Shown here one piece after another: positions 44,628-52,276 of a stretch of DNA of 64,000 nt. Origin of the DNA: G963666935 sp963666935. GTDB taxonomy: Bacteria; Bacillota; Clostridia; Christensenellales; CAG-138. Location of the stretch: assembly GCA_963666935.1 (NCBI GenBank), contig OY762936.1:2379382-2443381 (forward strand). Direction: 5' to 3'. The notes beneath the pieces were generated by a model. It saw only the letters and a list, made by a program, of their open reading frames with translations, was not told where the DNA came from and did not search any database. Position 1 is the stretch's first letter; every line of letters begins with the position of its first letter. A program made the position numbers and the translations under genes.

Positions 44628-45140
44628 TCAAAAGAACTTAATCTGCGAAAAATCAATATTGCCCTCGGCGTCGGTGATCGTTGAGTCGGCATGGACATAT
44701 TCGATTTTCCCGATAAACATTTCATGCGAGCCTGTGACGATAGAATCCACAACCGTACATTCAATGTTTACAGGGCAATCAGGCAGGAAGGAGACATTTA
44801 CCTTTTTGCCGTCCTGTAGCTTAACGTTCATTGCGGCCAGCTTGTCCCCGTCCCGTTTGCTGTGGCTTCCCAGATAATCAAAGGTTTCCTTATAACTCCC
44901 GTCCACAAGGTTTACAACGAAGCACCCGGATTCCTTAATCATTTTGTAAGAATACCTTGTCGGGACGATCCCTACCATAACCATGGGCGGATCGTAGCTG
45001 CAATTGCCGCAATAGCCTACCGCAAGCACATTGTTCTCTCCGTCCAGACCCCGACAGGAAACGAGGACTTTGGGAGCAGGCTGAAGGCAGGATCTCATTT
45101 TCGCCTCTTTCTTTTCCATAGTTGTATTAGTTGTGCTCAT
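44628..45140 (-). CDS. flavin reductase family protein
   Basis: 170 residues, FMN-binding split barrel. VLAVGYCGNCSYDPPMVMVG (~39-58) is the flavin phosphate region, with GCFVVNL later. Many anaerobe members are flavoredoxin-like electron carriers. Here it may supply electrons for cluster assembly. The gene precedes CGGC by 15 bases. Confidence 0.9.
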   Translation of the reverse strand: MSTTNTTMEKKEAKMRSCLQPAPKVLVSCRGLDGENNVLAVGYCGNCSYDPPMVMVGIVPTRYSYKMIKESGCFVVNLVDGSYKETFDYLGSHSKRDGDKLAAMNVKLQDGKKVNVSFLPDCPVNIECTVVDSIVTGSHEMFIGKIEYVHADSTITDAEGNIDFSQIKFF

Positions 45141-45162
45141 AAATACCTCCTTATAATTTGGC

Positions 45163-45353
45163 TTATGCCTTTATTGCGTTCCATACCGGGGACAGTTGCC
45201 GCAAACGGAAAATAATCGCCGATAGCTTTTCGAGTATATAATCAACGTCAGACGGTTCCCGTATTCCGTTTTTGAATAAGGAAGCATCGCTTCGAATGCC
45301 GTTTCTGACAGCGCGGTCGTGGCCGCGTTGTCTGCGTATACTGTCTTGTTCAT
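45163..45353 (-). pseudogene. cysteine desulfurase gene with large internal deletion
   Basis: The first ~30 codons give MNKTVYADNAATTALSET through EYGN, the NifS/IscS N-terminus. In another frame the sequence then runs SDVDYILEKLSAIIFRLRQL SPVW-like, the NifS C-terminal helix. The PLP lysine, catalytic Cys loop and ~330 residues between are gone. It overlaps the nifU stop by 4 bases, so an intact nifUS pair was once present. Confidence 0.82.
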
Positions 45354-45754
45354 TGCTCGTTTTCTCCTTGATGCTCGATCGTTCTATTACGATAGTTTTC
45401 AATCGCGTTCTTAAGCGCAGTCGCCCCGAGAACAGAACAATGTAGTTTGTTTTCAGGTAATCCTCCAAGGGCTTCCGCTATATCTGTGTCTGTAAGCTTT
45501 GACGCTTCTTCCAAGGGCTTTCCTTTTACAAGCTCGGTAGTCATACTGCTTGTCGCAATAGCCGCAACGCAGCCAAACACCAGAAAGCTTATATCTTCAA
45601 TGACGTCATCTTTCACCTTGATATAGAGTGTGAGAGAGTCACCGCAGCTCGGATCGCCGCACGTTCCCTTGGCATCAGCGTCAGGCATGCTTCCGACGTT
45701 TTTTGGGCACATAAAATGCTCGATTACCTTGTCCGTGAATGATTCGCAAAACAT
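45350..45754 (-). CDS. nifU: NifU/IscU-type iron-sulfur scaffold
   Basis: 134 residues. The three ligand cysteines are in GTCGDPSCGDSL (~30-41), VFGCVAAIATSS (~60-71) and KLHCSVLG (~103). It resembles the short NifU-like scaffolds of anaerobes. It assembles [2Fe-2S]/[4Fe-4S] clusters with a desulfurase; here the partner gene is destroyed, so sulfur must come from elsewhere. Confidence 0.9.
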   Translation of the reverse strand: MFCESFTDKVIEHFMCPKNVGSMPDADAKGTCGDPSCGDSLTLYIKVKDDVIEDISFLVFGCVAAIATSSMTTELVKGKPLEEASKLTDTDIAEALGGLPENKLHCSVLGATALKNAIENYRNRTIEHQGENEQ

Positions 45755-45810
45755 TTTTTTACTTCCTTCGTAATATGATGATATTTTAATGCTTTATATT
45801 TAGCGCTGAT

Positions 45811-46710
45811 TTAAATCACTTCAGACAGAGCCAGCAATGCAATTCCTGACATAACTGCCACAACAATTAGATATTGCTTTTGCGTCAATTTTTCTTTTAA
45901 AAATATTCGTGACAGCAGCACAGAAAAGACGCTGTACGACGCAATAAGTGGAGCAACAATAATGGCGTTTCTGGACATAGCAAAAACATAAAAAAATTGC
46001 CCGGTAGTTTCAAAGATTGCAGCGGCGCCCCTGTTTTTTTCTTTAAACAAATTAAATTGCTCCTTTTTCACTTTTAGAAAAGCAAAGGCAATTATCGCAC
46101 AAATTAAAAATGTGAATTCATAAGCTAAAAGTGCTTCATCTTCGCCGATAAGTGTCAGCTCGTCCAAATAAATGGCATCCGCGAAAGTGCCTAATCCATC
46201 TATAATGCAGTATAGAATCGGGAAGGTGATCGCTATGAACCCCCTTTGATATTTCCTGTCGTTTTCACCTAGTATCATTGATCTATTCGTGTTGTGTTTT
46301 TCCGCCGCCGCAAGCGCAACGATTCCCAATGTAATGATAAGGATTGCCCCCGTTTCCAAAAAGCTCAGCTTATGGGCAAAAAAAATAAAGATCAGGATGG
46401 AGGTAACCGCTCCAGATGAATTTTGAATAGGCGAGGATATCGACAATTTGATATATCGGAGGCCAAAATACCCTATTATCATCGATAAGATATACATAAA
46501 TGAAACAGGAAAATAGGTTACCAAATAAACCGGAGAGAATGCAACGTCTTTGATCAGCATGTATGCAAATCCATGGATTCCCATGACCAGGCCTACCATT
46601 ACTACCGTTTTGATATGGCTTACTTTATCGTCAGGCACAGCGCCCTTTTTATAAAATAAATCTGCGAGAGCCCATGAAAAAGTCGTTAACAACGCAAAAA
46701 TCAACCACAT
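45811..46710 (-). CDS. EamA/DMT family transporter
   Basis: 299 residues, ten hydrophobic segments in two EamA repeats (first from ~3, second from ~160). It starts MWLIFALLTTFSWALADLFYKKG. The substrate is unknown. It stands 57 bases upstream of nifU behind a TTGACATATGC promoter, so it may be the first gene of the whole iron-sulfur operon. Confidence 0.9.
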   Translation of the reverse strand: MWLIFALLTTFSWALADLFYKKGAVPDDKVSHIKTVVMVGLVMGIHGFAYMLIKDVAFSPVYLVTYFPVSFMYILSMIIGYFGLRYIKLSISSPIQNSSGAVTSILIFIFFAHKLSFLETGAILIITLGIVALAAAEKHNTNRSMILGENDRKYQRGFIAITFPILYCIIDGLGTFADAIYLDELTLIGEDEALLAYEFTFLICAIIAFAFLKVKKEQFNLFKEKNRGAAAIFETTGQFFYVFAMSRNAIIVAPLIASYSVFSVLLSRIFLKEKLTQKQYLIVVAVMSGIALLALSEVI

Positions 46711-46757
46711 GTCAAATTACCTTCGCTCGTATTTATGGGCTTATGCTCACAATAAAT

Positions 46758-46786
46758 ATCGTAGTACTATTACGGGCATATGTCAA
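46758..46786 (-). promoter_or_regulatory. promoter with shared TTGACATATGC box (EamA operon)
   Basis: On the minus strand TTGACA, 17 bases, TACGAT; the -35 box continues as TTGACATATGCCCGTAAT, almost identical to the arms of the inverted repeat at 52051-52110. Confidence 0.7.
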
Positions 46787-46814
46787 TTACTAAACGCAAA
46801 ATGAAAAATACAAA

Positions 46815-46843
46815 CCAGATCCAAGACTTAAGCTTAGATCTGG
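46815..46843 (-). terminator. terminator after the DUF134 gene
   Basis: CCAGATC and GATCTGG pair around a 15-base loop; on the minus strand TTTGTATTTTT follows. It separates the DUF89-DUF134 unit from the EamA promoter. Confidence 0.75.
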
Positions 46844-46875
46844 CGTTTAAATATTATAAGTAATAAACATTTGAA

Positions 46876-47352
46876 TCAACGATCCATTCTGCCGTGTCTC
46901 CAGCAATTCCTGCGGCCAAATTTCCCCTTGCAGGTTTGCCCGCAGGTAACCTTTTTTGAACCGCAGGCAGGGCAGACGTAGCCGTCTCCGTTGATCGCTT
47001 CAAGGTTTTCTAAGCTCTCCAACCACTCCTTCCCGCAGTCCAGACATCTGACGGGGCATATATTCTGAGTGAAATTGCCGCCCTCAATATGAATCGTTTT
47101 CCCGTTTACCAGACTGTCGGCGATTTTTTCCCTTGCGGATAATAAGATGCGCTGAAACGTCGGACGGGAAACTTCCATCTTGTCCGCGCATTCGCCCTGT
47201 TCAAGGCCTTCCAAATCTTTCAGACGTATGGCTTCCAATTCTTCCAGCTTCAATATATTTTCCGCAACCTCCGATACTTCCTTATCCGAAGGAACGAAAT
47301 AGGCGATAGCTGGAACGTTTTCGATCTTTCTCCATTTAGTTGGTCTGGCCAT
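46876..47352 (-). CDS. DUF134 family DNA-binding regulator
   Basis: 158 residues. The N-terminal MARPTKWRKIENVP and a sigma-4-like helix-turn-helix (ELEAIRLKDLEGLEQGECADKM through SRPTFQRIL, ~37-72) define DUF134. The C-terminal half has CLDCGKEW and CPACGSKKVTCGQTC plus a Cys/Arg tail, so it probably binds metal or a cluster. Start ATG follows the DUF89 stop directly. It is the best candidate regulator for the shared TTGACATATGC promoters; that link is inferred. Confidence 0.88.
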   Translation of the reverse strand: MARPTKWRKIENVPAIAYFVPSDKEVSEVAENILKLEELEAIRLKDLEGLEQGECADKMEVSRPTFQRILLSAREKIADSLVNGKTIHIEGGNFTQNICPVRCLDCGKEWLESLENLEAINGDGYVCPACGSKKVTCGQTCKGKFGRRNCWRHGRMDR

Positions 47353-48210
47353 TTATATCAACTCCGTTCTGTGGTACTTAAGGACATAATCGTTCAAATC
47401 AACGCCCAGCTTGTCGGCTATCATGGTGCACTTTGCTTTCAGTAAAAAAAATATGGGCTTGGGGCAATCGGAAAGAGCTTCAAAATTCCCCTGGCCTTTG
47501 CTGATAACAATATCCGCGCTGTTAAATACAGAAAGAAACTCCGCGCTGCATTGATTCAAAACGGCTCCGGGTACCCCGCAGCCGGTAGTGATAATATCTG
47601 CGTAGTCATTAAGGTCGGAATCATAAGCGTCCTGTAAAGTTGCGTCGTTTATAATCGGCTCACTTCTGACCGCGTAAGTAATTATATAACCGGCAAGATA
47701 TTTAATCAGTACGCGATCAAAGACAGTTTCTCCCGCATTGTCTCCGATAATCAATATACTTTTTGCTGTTTTCAACATTTCTTCCAGCGCAGAAATATCA
47801 CAGATTGAAAACTCTTTGGCAAGCTCTATTTCAATGTTGCTTTCAATATTCATATCACTATAGATTGCTGAATCTATAATATTGCCTGTGGCCGCAATTT
47901 TCAATGCCCCGTACAATTCGTTTTGTTTTTGCTCCAAATAATGCTTGAGAAATGGTTCAGCTTTCTTTGCGGCATTAATATCTCGTTCTTTAATCGTTTT
48001 ATATGGATCGGATACACCGGTCAGGCGCTTTACAATTTGATGCATATCTCTTACGATATCCGGCGAACATCTGTAGCTTTTATAGTCTGCGAGAATCTCT
48101 ATTGATTCTTCCATAATTTTTGCCTGTATCTCAGGTTTGTCAGTCGCCATTCTCGATGCTTCAAGCACCTGCCTCAATACACATGGTAAGCAGTCAAGGA
48201 ATATTTCCAT
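47353..48210 (-). CDS. DUF89/ARMT1-like phosphatase family protein
   Basis: About 285 residues. CLPCVLRQVLEA at the N-terminus and the metal-site stretch LIIGDNAGETVFDRVLI (~165-181) are typical. DUF89 proteins are metal-dependent damage-control phosphatases acting on reactive sugar phosphates. GGGAGAACAG decides the ATG at 48210 over a TTG at 48222. First gene of a two-gene unit with DUF134. Confidence 0.87.
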   Translation of the reverse strand: MEIFLDCLPCVLRQVLEASRMATDKPEIQAKIMEESIEILADYKSYRCSPDIVRDMHQIVKRLTGVSDPYKTIKERDINAAKKAEPFLKHYLEQKQNELYGALKIAATGNIIDSAIYSDMNIESNIEIELAKEFSICDISALEEMLKTAKSILIIGDNAGETVFDRVLIKYLAGYIITYAVRSEPIINDATLQDAYDSDLNDYADIITTGCGVPGAVLNQCSAEFLSVFNSADIVISKGQGNFEALSDCPKPIFFLLKAKCTMIADKLGVDLNDYVLKYHRTELI

Positions 48211-48263
48211 CTGTTCTCCCAATTATCTTTTCTGTTCAGCTTAATGGGTATAATCAATTTAAG

Positions 48264-48290
48264 TTTATAGTGGTTATTAGCATATGTCAA
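48264..48290 (-). promoter_or_regulatory. promoter with shared TTGACATATGC box (DUF89-DUF134)
   Basis: On the minus strand TTGACATATGCTAATAAC begins with the -35 box; TATAAA lies 15 bases on, TAAACT 17 bases on. The start of the box matches those at 46.78 and 52.1 kb. Confidence 0.6.
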
Positions 48291-48312
48291 CAATGGTTCG
48301 CGGCGGGGCAGC

Positions 48313-49023
48313 CTATATCAAGCGAGCATACGCCCTCTTTTCCCGCGTTCTGGGCATTGCTTTTTCACTAATCATCTGAAGACTTTCCAATATGTCTTGG
48401 ACTTGGTCTCCAGGGAACCCGGCAAGAAGGTTTTCGTCGGGAATGCTGGTAGCATTCCTGCATCCGTAGCAGCCCAGACTGACATTGAACTTCTGCTTCA
48501 AAAAAGGTACAACCGTTGTATCAACACAGGTACCGTTTGAAATACTGGAAGAAAATTCGAGTCTGCCGCCGGTTTGATGAATGGTGGCAAGCGCCAACCA
48601 CATCAGATGCTCTGGCACCGTTTCTAATACAATAATATCAGGATCAAAATCGACCTCCGGTAAAAGAGCCAGCGCAATCCCGGAAAATTGCTTATATTCA
48701 AAACGTGGCATCAATTCCATGGTCTTTTGTGCACCTTCCTTTTGAAAGCTGCCCAACTGAGACAGGAACTCGCCGTTTATAAGCTTTTCCGGAACCGGAA
48801 TAAACCCCAGTGCCGAGGCGCCGTTCGCGCATGCTATATTATCGGCGGTAGCCAAAAGCCTATTTCCCTCGCGGGCTTTCATGATAAACTGGCAAAAAGT
48901 ATATTTTTTGTCGCTGTTATATCCTGTTACGGATGTATTATTCTGAAGCAGCTTTAAACCGACCGCTTCGTTTTTAAGGCTTAATAAGTCTTTTAGCCTA
49001 TCTGATATAATCTTATAGTCCAA
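48313..49023 (-). CDS. DUF169 family protein
   Basis: 236 residues. LKNEAVGLKLL near the N-terminus, TFCQFIMKAREGNRLLATADNIAC (~42-65, conserved Cys pair) and GCYGCRNAT late in the protein mark DUF169, a family common in methanogens and anaerobes and often near metal-handling genes. No enzymatic function is known. It is the last gene of the run led by the ferredoxin. Confidence 0.88.
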   Translation of the reverse strand: MDYKIISDRLKDLLSLKNEAVGLKLLQNNTSVTGYNSDKKYTFCQFIMKAREGNRLLATADNIACANGASALGFIPVPEKLINGEFLSQLGSFQKEGAQKTMELMPRFEYKQFSGIALALLPEVDFDPDIIVLETVPEHLMWLALATIHQTGGRLEFSSSISNGTCVDTTVVPFLKQKFNVSLGCYGCRNATSIPDENLLAGFPGDQVQDILESLQMISEKAMPRTREKRAYARLI

Positions 49024-49046
49024 GAAACCAAATCTCCTTTAACTTA

Positions 49047-49991
49047 TTACTTATGAATGTTTCGTTTATAGAACTTTTTGCCCTCATATGTATACTCTAT
49101 CAAACTGCCCCGATCGATAAGCTCCGAAATGATTAATCGGTTCGCGTTTCTTTTTTTAAGTAAGCTTTCGACAATATCCTCACGGATCGGGTGGACCGAC
49201 GCAATGCTCAAAATATCATCCGCAATATCCTCAGTAAAGAAAAAGCCTTCCTCTGTTTCGTCGCCTGTTATGCATTCCACGTCTGTTCCGGATACTCCCC
49301 GAATGATAGCGGCGGCATTTCTCAGGCTATCAGAGGATGCTCTTTTTACACTTGATTCTGCAGGGGGGCGGGTGGGGACAAGTAGGTACGCCCTTTGAGG
49401 CTGCGCCAATGCTATCTGCTCCGCAATTTTTTCAATACAGGTTTTATGGTCGTTTATGCCTTCAACCAACATCGTTTCGGTTACAAGCGTTCCGCGAAAC
49501 GCTTTTGAAAACTCAATGATACCGTTCAGAATATCCTTATGCTTCAGCATCCCATGCGGCCTGTCAATTTTACGCCAGGCATCCTCGTCGGCAGCGTCGA
49601 TGCTGACGGATACCCAATCCGCACCCATCAGGTCTTCTTTGACCTCGTCCATCCACAGAAGCGAAGCGTTCGTTATAACGGCAATTTTTATATTATAGGG
49701 TTTCAGAAGTTTAATCGTTTTCCCCAAATTCAAATCCAGCGTAGGTTCGCCGTCCGGGACAAAGGAAAAATAATCGGCTTGTTTATTTTCCGTTTTAAGC
49801 TGCCTAATCTTGATTTCAGCCTCACTGCAAATGTCTTGCGGCTTATAAAATGCCTGCCTTTTTACTTGCATGTGATTTGTTCTGCCAAGCTGGCAGTAAA
49901 CACAGGAATAGGAACAAATTTTCGGTGGAATATTGTTTACGCCAATGCTTTGCCCAAGACGTCTTGACGGTATAGGCCCGTATACGATCAT
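49047..49991 (-). CDS. radical SAM protein (COG0731 type)
   Basis: 314 residues. CSYSCVYC (~27-34) is the CxxxCxxC radical-SAM cluster, FVPDGEPTLD (~77-86) the GGE-like SAM motif. The C-terminal ~80 residues form a winged-helix-like tail. It is related to wyosine-type TYW1-like and uncharacterised radical SAM proteins. The ATG follows the deformylase stop immediately. Substrate unknown. Confidence 0.9.
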   Translation of the reverse strand: MIVYGPIPSRRLGQSIGVNNIPPKICSYSCVYCQLGRTNHMQVKRQAFYKPQDICSEAEIKIRQLKTENKQADYFSFVPDGEPTLDLNLGKTIKLLKPYNIKIAVITNASLLWMDEVKEDLMGADWVSVSIDAADEDAWRKIDRPHGMLKHKDILNGIIEFSKAFRGTLVTETMLVEGINDHKTCIEKIAEQIALAQPQRAYLLVPTRPPAESSVKRASSDSLRNAAAIIRGVSGTDVECITGDETEEGFFFTEDIADDILSIASVHPIREDIVESLLKKRNANRLIISELIDRGSLIEYTYEGKKFYKRNIHK

Positions 49992-50477
49992 CTATATATC
50001 CTCCAATTCTAAATCATTCTGGTTGATAATGGAGCCCGGTATAACCTTGTCGATAAACAAATTTCCGTCCAAATGATCAATTTCATGGCAAAAGACGCGG
50101 GCTAAAAGACCGATCCTCTCAATTTCTATAAATTCGCCTTGTTCGTTCAATGCGTGAACAATGACCCGTTCAGGACGCTTAACTATTCCGTAGATCCCCG
50201 GAATGCTGAGGCAGCCTTCAAGCTCCTGCTGTTCTCCGGAGGTTTCAATGATAACGGGATTTATAAGCTTAAAAAGCCCGGTTCCGTCGTCAACTACAAC
50301 GACTCGCCTCAATATACCAACCTGCACAGCTGCAAGACCAGCTCCGTTTGCAGCATACATCGTTTCCGCCATATCTTCAAGTAATATCAACGTTCTGCCG
50401 TTTATTATATCAACTTTTTTTGATTTCTTTTTTAATACATCATCGTTTGGATGACGCATGATATTTCGCAAAGCCAT
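49992..50477 (-). CDS. def: peptide deformylase
   Basis: 161 residues with all three motifs: GAGLAAVQVG (~45-54), EGCLSIPG (~88-95) and HEIDHLDG (~131-138), so the Fe2+ site is complete. It removes the N-formyl group from new proteins. An extra def inside a metallocluster operon is unusual; normally it sits with fmt or priA. Iron dependence may explain the link. Confidence 0.95.
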   Translation of the reverse strand: MALRNIMRHPNDDVLKKKSKKVDIINGRTLILLEDMAETMYAANGAGLAAVQVGILRRVVVVDDGTGLFKLINPVIIETSGEQQELEGCLSIPGIYGIVKRPERVIVHALNEQGEFIEIERIGLLARVFCHEIDHLDGNLFIDKVIPGSIINQNDLELEDI

Positions 50478-50503
50478 ATTTTTACCTCTCGATTAATTTA
50501 TGA

Positions 50504-50528
50504 GGAAAAGGCGTATAGCTCCTTTTCC
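50504..50528 (-). promoter_or_regulatory. small hairpin between DUF5320 and def
   Basis: GGAAAAGG and CCTTTTCC pair around a 9-base loop. No T-run follows on the minus strand; it may lower read-through into def. Confidence 0.4.
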
Positions 50529-50552
50529 CCATAACGCATGGATAACCGAAGG

Positions 50553-50888
50553 TTATTCAGCTTCTTCTTTCAGGTTGGAAAGCTGCTTCTTTATCTGCTG
50601 AAGCTGGTTTTCCAAAAACTCAGCCTGATTGCTTAAGAATGTTTTCTCATCGAATGCGGCTGTGTTTGTTCCCGTGTATGCGGGATATCCATAGCGCACC
50701 CAGCGAGGCATTCCGGTCGCACGGAACATATTTCTATATCCGCGGCCACGTCCGAGTCCGCATCCAAATCCTCCCGTAAATCCAACCGGATTTGCATAAC
50801 CAGGCGCTGCAAAGCCGTTGCAATAGCCCGCTCCACGTCCGGTCATAGGGCCCATTCCCATCGGGCCTGTTCTGTCTCCTCTTGGCAT
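50553..50888 (-). CDS. DUF5320 glycine/methionine-rich protein
   Basis: 111 residues. MPRGDRTGPMGMGPMTGRGA starts the protein, then a Gly/Arg/Tyr-rich part (GCGLGRGRGYRNMFRATG), then a C-terminal coiled coil (QAEFLENQLQQIKKQLSNLK). DUF5320 proteins always accompany NifX/MinD genes in anaerobes and are of unknown function. The shape suggests an oligomeric scaffold. Confidence 0.88.
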   Translation of the reverse strand: MPRGDRTGPMGMGPMTGRGAGYCNGFAAPGYANPVGFTGGFGCGLGRGRGYRNMFRATGMPRWVRYGYPAYTGTNTAAFDEKTFLSNQAEFLENQLQQIKKQLSNLKEEAE

Positions 50889-50921
50889 AAATAATACTCC
50901 TTTCGTACGTTCTTTAATTTT

Positions 50922-51149
50922 TTACTTCATCCTGCTGCGGTTTGCCCATCGGTGAGCGAGGTATGCGCAGCCGGAAATTAGCCCGGCAACCCACAGCATT
51001 CGTCTGTAGTCTCGCCCACGGCCAAAACTTAAGCCCCATCCCGGCGAAGAATTTAGAAAACCGGGAACTCTAAAGCCAGTGCAAAAGCCCGCTCTGCGAC
51101 CCGCCATCGGTCCCATGCCCACCGGCCATGTTCTATCTCCTCTTGGCAT
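50922..51149 (-). CDS. short DUF5320 paralogue
   Basis: 75 residues. MPRGDRTWPVGMGPMAGRRA repeats the N-terminal motif, followed by the GFCTGFRVPGF and GRGRDYRRMLW region, but it lacks the coiled coil and ends SGCAYLAHRWANRSRMK. Clearly a duplicate of the neighbour, now shortened. Confidence 0.85.
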   Translation of the reverse strand: MPRGDRTWPVGMGPMAGRRAGFCTGFRVPGFLNSSPGWGLSFGRGRDYRRMLWVAGLISGCAYLAHRWANRSRMK

Positions 51150-51217
51150 TACTCCATCTCCTTAACTTTTGTATCTTCCTTATTATTCTGCCTCAGAGTC
51201 AAATAACAACTACTGAG

Positions 51218-51585
51218 CTACTCATCAATTTTATTCAAATTTTCAGGGCTGATAATATGCTCGATCCAGCATGCGTCCTCAGCCGCCGTTGCTCTATCAA
51301 CCCCTACGATTCTGACGAAAAAGGACTTGAGCAGGTTATTCGCCTTTTGATATTTGCGGCTTCTTTATGTCCTTTTCCGTTAGGGTAACGCTCCTAATTC
51401 TCCTTGGTAATATATCCTTCGTAACTCAACCGCCTCATCATACTACTGACGCTGGCTTTAGTAATTCCCTGAATTTTGGCAACGTCGCTTGAACGCACTT
51501 CTTCGCGGCCGGATAATTTAAGCAAAACCTTTAAATAGTTTTCATTGCTGAAAGTCATGTTTTTATTAAGAACCTCGTTTTCCAT
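51218..51585 (-). pseudogene. frameshifted DtxR/MntR-type metal repressor
   Basis: The first frame (MENEVLNKNMTFSNENYLKVL to ITKEN) holds the winged helix-turn-helix with SSDVAKIQGITKASVSSMMR. After a stop at ~51396, another frame gives TLTEK and a third NNLLKSFFVRIVGVDRATAA through SPENLNKIDE, the dimerisation/metal domain. At least two shifts separate parts that line up in order, so the repressor is broken or contains sequence errors. Confidence 0.8.
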
Positions 51586-51590
51586 GATAA

Positions 51591-51800
51591 TTAAAAACCC
51601 CTTATAAGCGGGGATCCGCACTTGGGACATTTCAGGGAAATGCAGGAAACTCCTGCCGTATGGTTTACTTTTTCACCACATTTGGGGCAGATACAATATC
51701 CCGCTGGACCTGCACCTGTTCCTCTGCGTTGCCCTCTGCTTCCCGCTTTTCCTGCCACAGGTCCCGTGCCGAACGGTCCTGTTCCGTCTTTTCTTGGCAT
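51591..51800 (-). CDS. zinc-ribbon protein with DUF5320-like N-terminus
   Basis: 69 residues. MPRKDGTGPFGTGPVAGKAG repeats the DUF5320 start, then two CxxC pairs follow (CPKCGEK and CPKCGSP, plus CIC and CIS), making a zinc ribbon or cluster site. It lies 6 bases ahead of the broken repressor. Confidence 0.87.
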   Translation of the reverse strand: MPRKDGTGPFGTGPVAGKAGSRGQRRGTGAGPAGYCICPKCGEKVNHTAGVSCISLKCPKCGSPLIRGF

Positions 51801-51824
51801 ATAAAATACCTCCTATTAAAATTT

Positions 51825-51992
51825 TTATATACTGATTGCTTCCACCGGGCATTCGTCGACACACGCGCCGCATTCAATACAATCATCACTAATCTTGGCT
51901 TTACCATCTTCAATCTTTATAGCTTCTACTGGACACACGCTTTCGCAGCTTCCGCAGCCAACACACTTTTCTTCATCTACCTTTGCTGCCAT
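51825..51992 (-). CDS. 2[4Fe-4S] ferredoxin
   Basis: 55 residues with CVGCGSCESVCP and CIECGACVDECP, the complete two-cluster clostridial ferredoxin. AAAGGAGACGAGTCT decides the ATG at 51992 over 52025. First gene behind the inverted-repeat promoter; probable electron donor for the cluster genes. Confidence 0.95.
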   Translation of the reverse strand: MAAKVDEEKCVGCGSCESVCPVEAIKIEDGKAKISDDCIECGACVDECPVEAISI

Positions 51993-52050
51993 AGACTCGT
52001 CTCCTTTAAACACAGCCACTTTCACATAAATGCGTTACAAACACAACAAG

Positions 52051-52110
52051 TAGTTATTGACATATGCCCATAACTATAATATCTCCATTATGGGCATATG
52101 TCAATAACTA
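52051..52110. promoter_or_regulatory. perfect 23-bp inverted repeat over the ferredoxin promoter
   Basis: Arms 52051-52073 and 52088-52110 are exact reverse complements around 14 bases. Each contains TTGACATATGCCCATAA. On the minus strand TTGACA (52104-52099), 17 bases, TATTAT (52081-52076) makes a good promoter for the ferredoxin-DUF5320 run. The arms match the boxes at 46.78 and 48.28 kb. Confidence 0.85.
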
Positions 52111-52276
52111 TTTTAAATAAATATTAAAAATAAACGAAGCGAATTTTTTAAAAGGTGGTTACATCTTGCCTTTATTTTTGCTATATACACAGAAAGATAA
52201 AAAAGACAATTCGAAACAGCAAAAAAGATAGGAGAGAATGAAATGAGAGTTAACTAAACTAAACAAGGAAGAAATT

